Origin: Nocardia farcinica
GTDB lineage: Bacteria; Actinomycetota; Actinomycetes; Mycobacteriales; Mycobacteriaceae
Assembly (NCBI RefSeq): GCF_001182745.1
Contig: NZ_LN868939.1
Location: 744,001-808,000 of the forward strand
Reading direction: 5' to 3'
DNA: 64,000 nucleotides
Shown here: positions 62,680-64,000 of the stretch, piece after piece
How the letters are laid out: the number at the start of each line of letters is the position of its first letter
Numbering within the stretch: position 1 is the first letter of the stretch
Program-made: the position numbers and the translations under genes
The notes under the pieces: generated by a model
Seen by the model: the letters and a program-made list of their open reading frames with translations, nothing else
Database searches by the model: none
What the model was told of the DNA's origin: nothing

Positions 62680-64000
62680 CTAGATCATGTCCTTCGCGGT
62701 CATCCACCGCATCGTCAGCCAGCCGCAGAAGACGGGCAGCCAGCAGGTCAGCACCCGGTAGAGCAGCACGGCGGGCACGGCGATGTCGGCGGGCAGGCCG
62801 AAGGCGGCCAGGCCGCCGATGAGCGCCGCCTCGACCGCGCCGACACCGCCGGGGGTCGGCGCCGCCGAGGCCAGGGTGCCGCCGATCATGGTCACGATGG
62901 TGACGGTGACGAATGTCGTTCCGCCGCCGAACGCTTCGACGCTGGCCCACAGCGCCCCCGCCATGCCGAGCGTGATCGCCGCGCAGCCGCCGACGATGGT
63001 GGCGAAGCGTTTCGGATCGCGCGCCAGCTGGCCGAGTTCGCCGAGGACTTCCTGTAATTGGGGCCGCACCGAATTGTTGAGCCAGCGGCGCAGCTTCGGC
63101 ACGAACATGAAGGTGCCGATGATGCCGACACCGACGCCCGCCGCGAGGTAGATGATGGTGGGGTCCGGCACGAAGTGCGACAGGTCCGCCGAGGTGCCCG
63201 CCACGATGCTGAACAGCACGAGCAGGCTCACATGGGTGATCACCTGCACCGCCTGTTGCAGTGCCACCGCCGCGGTGGCCCGCACCGCACCGAGCCCGCC
63301 CTTCTGCAGGAACCGCACGCTCAGCGCGAGCCCGCCCACCCGGGCCGGGGTGGTGGTGGCGGCGAAGGTGTTGGCGATCTGCATGATGACCAGATCGCGC
63401 ATCCGGACCAGGCCCGACGCGCACGCCCACAGCGCGGCCGCGGCGCCGACATAGGTCAGCGAGGACACCGCCAGGCCGAGCAGCGCCCACCACCAGTTCG
63501 CCGTGCGCAACTGGGTGAAGAACGTCGGCACCGCGCTGATGAACGGGTAGGCCACGTAGACCAGGCCGATGAGCAGCACCAGCTGGATGATCTGGTTGCG
63601 CGAGAAGCGGGTGATCTGGTCGGCCTCGATGCGGTCCTGCCCGGTCTGCTTGCGCACCTCCTCGCGCGCCTCGGACACCCGCTTGCCCCATTCCGGCAGC
63701 GCCACCCGGATTCCGGAAGGCATCGCCGATTTCGTCAGCCTGCGGGTCGCGGTCAGCACGGTCTGCTCGCCGAGGGTGGCGATGGCCGCGGCGACGGCGG
63801 CCTCCTTGCCGTGGATCGCGGTCGTGGTGACCAGCAGTTGCGCGATATCGGTCTGCAACTGGGTGTCGGTGGCGCCGAACTCGGCGTTGCCGAATCCGGT
63901 GAACAGCACCTTGTCGCCGTCGACGCGCACGTCGTCGGGGCGCAGGTCGCCGTGCGCGACACGGCCGGTGTGCAGCGCGTCCAGCGCCTGCCACACCGTC
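62680..64000 (-). CDS. Flippase-like (YbhN/LPG-synthase TM) protein with kinase-like N-terminal part, 5' end outside the window
   Basis: At least 440 residues, cut by the window end. The visible N-terminal part has HGDLRPDDVRVDGDKVLFTG, which resembles the catalytic loop of protein-kinase or aminoglycoside-kinase folds. About eight membrane helices follow: IIQLVLLIGLVYVAYPFISA, the family segment ANTFAATTTPARVGGLALSV and AAPTPGGVGAVEAALIGGLA. Similar fused proteins exist in mycobacteria and are annotated as lysylphosphatidylglycerol-synthase-like or flippase-like. The kinase part may be inactive; the upstream half is needed to judge. Confidence 0.85.
   Translation of the reverse strand, partial: TVWQALDALHTGRVAHGDLRPDDVRVDGDKVLFTGFGNAEFGATDTQLQTDIAQLLVTTTAIHGKEAAVAAAIATLGEQTVLTATRRLTKSAMPSGIRVALPEWGKRVSEAREEVRKQTGQDRIEADQITRFSRNQIIQLVLLIGLVYVAYPFISAVPTFFTQLRTANWWWALLGLAVSSLTYVGAAAALWACASGLVRMRDLVIMQIANTFAATTTPARVGGLALSVRFLQKGGLGAVRATAAVALQQAVQVITHVSLLVLFSIVAGTSADLSHFVPDPTIIYLAAGVGVGIIGTFMFVPKLRRWLNNSVRPQLQEVLGELGQLARDPKRFATIVGGCAAITLGMAGALWASVEAFGGGTTFVTVTIVTMIGGTLASAAPTPGGVGAVEAALIGGLAAFGLPADIAVPAVLLYRVLTCWLPVFCGWLTMRWMTAKDMI

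Overview
The window is high-GC actinobacterial DNA, most likely from Nocardia or a close relative. Evidence: a complete yrbE/mce operon, an Rv0247c-0250c-type succinate dehydrogenase locus, Zmp1-like and L,D-transpeptidase genes, a DinB2-type polymerase, a FadD5-like ligase, WXG100 proteins, and several XRE/DUF397 regulator loci typical of Nocardia and Streptomyces. No rRNA, tRNA, CRISPR array, insertion sequence or origin was recognised. Many genes start with GTG and there is strong opposite-strand ORF shadowing, as expected at this GC content.

Layout. 0-10.4 kb: end of an unknown gene, an XRE/DUF397 pair with a divergent Prim-Pol-like gene, a Zmp1 metallopeptidase, an L,D-transpeptidase, a P450, two exported proteins, an MFS transporter and a secreted S1 protease. 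10.9-20.5 kb: a nine-gene lipid-importer operon (yrbEA, yrbEB, mceA-F, Mce-associated protein), mostly with 4-nt overlaps, behind a 0.48 kb leader that contains a perfect KstR-type motif. 20.6-26.4 kb: RNase H, a START-like protein, LhgO, a repeat-rich membrane-anchored protein, a TIGR03084-like protein and a DUF445 protein. 26.5-29 kb: lon behind a SigR/SigH-type promoter overlapped by an HspR operator. 29-40.2 kb: thioesterase/TetR pair, DinB2, YhdH-type reductase, an XRE-DUF397 fusion, ABC exporter, an FAD/Fe-S dehydrogenase, a 34-codon small gene and a DNA glycosylase. 40.4-46.6 kb: a further XRE regulator and the sdh1 operon. 47-51.2 kb: a hydrolase behind a leader peptide and hairpin, an AAA ATPase, and a c-di-AMP riboswitch upstream of an NlpC/P60 hydrolase. 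51.2-55.6 kb: a polyketide-synthase-like protein with damaged catalytic motifs and a hexanucleotide repeat. 55.8-59.7 kb: MBL hydrolase, nitronate-monooxygenase-like enzyme, FadD5-like ligase. 59.7-62.3 kb: a type VII secretion-linked polymorphic toxin cassette followed by a decayed toxin tip and a decayed immunity gene. 62.7-64 kb: a truncated flippase-like membrane protein.

The most notable items are the toxin cassette with its remnants, the PKS-like protein with Gly in place of the acyltransferase Ser and an (CCGCTG)n tract encoding a Gly-Ser linker, a Gln at the steric-gate position of the DinB2 polymerase, the direct XRE-DUF397 fusion, a strongly SD-led 34-codon gene at 39.1 kb, and a 16-codon leader peptide ending in a hairpin at 47.2 kb.
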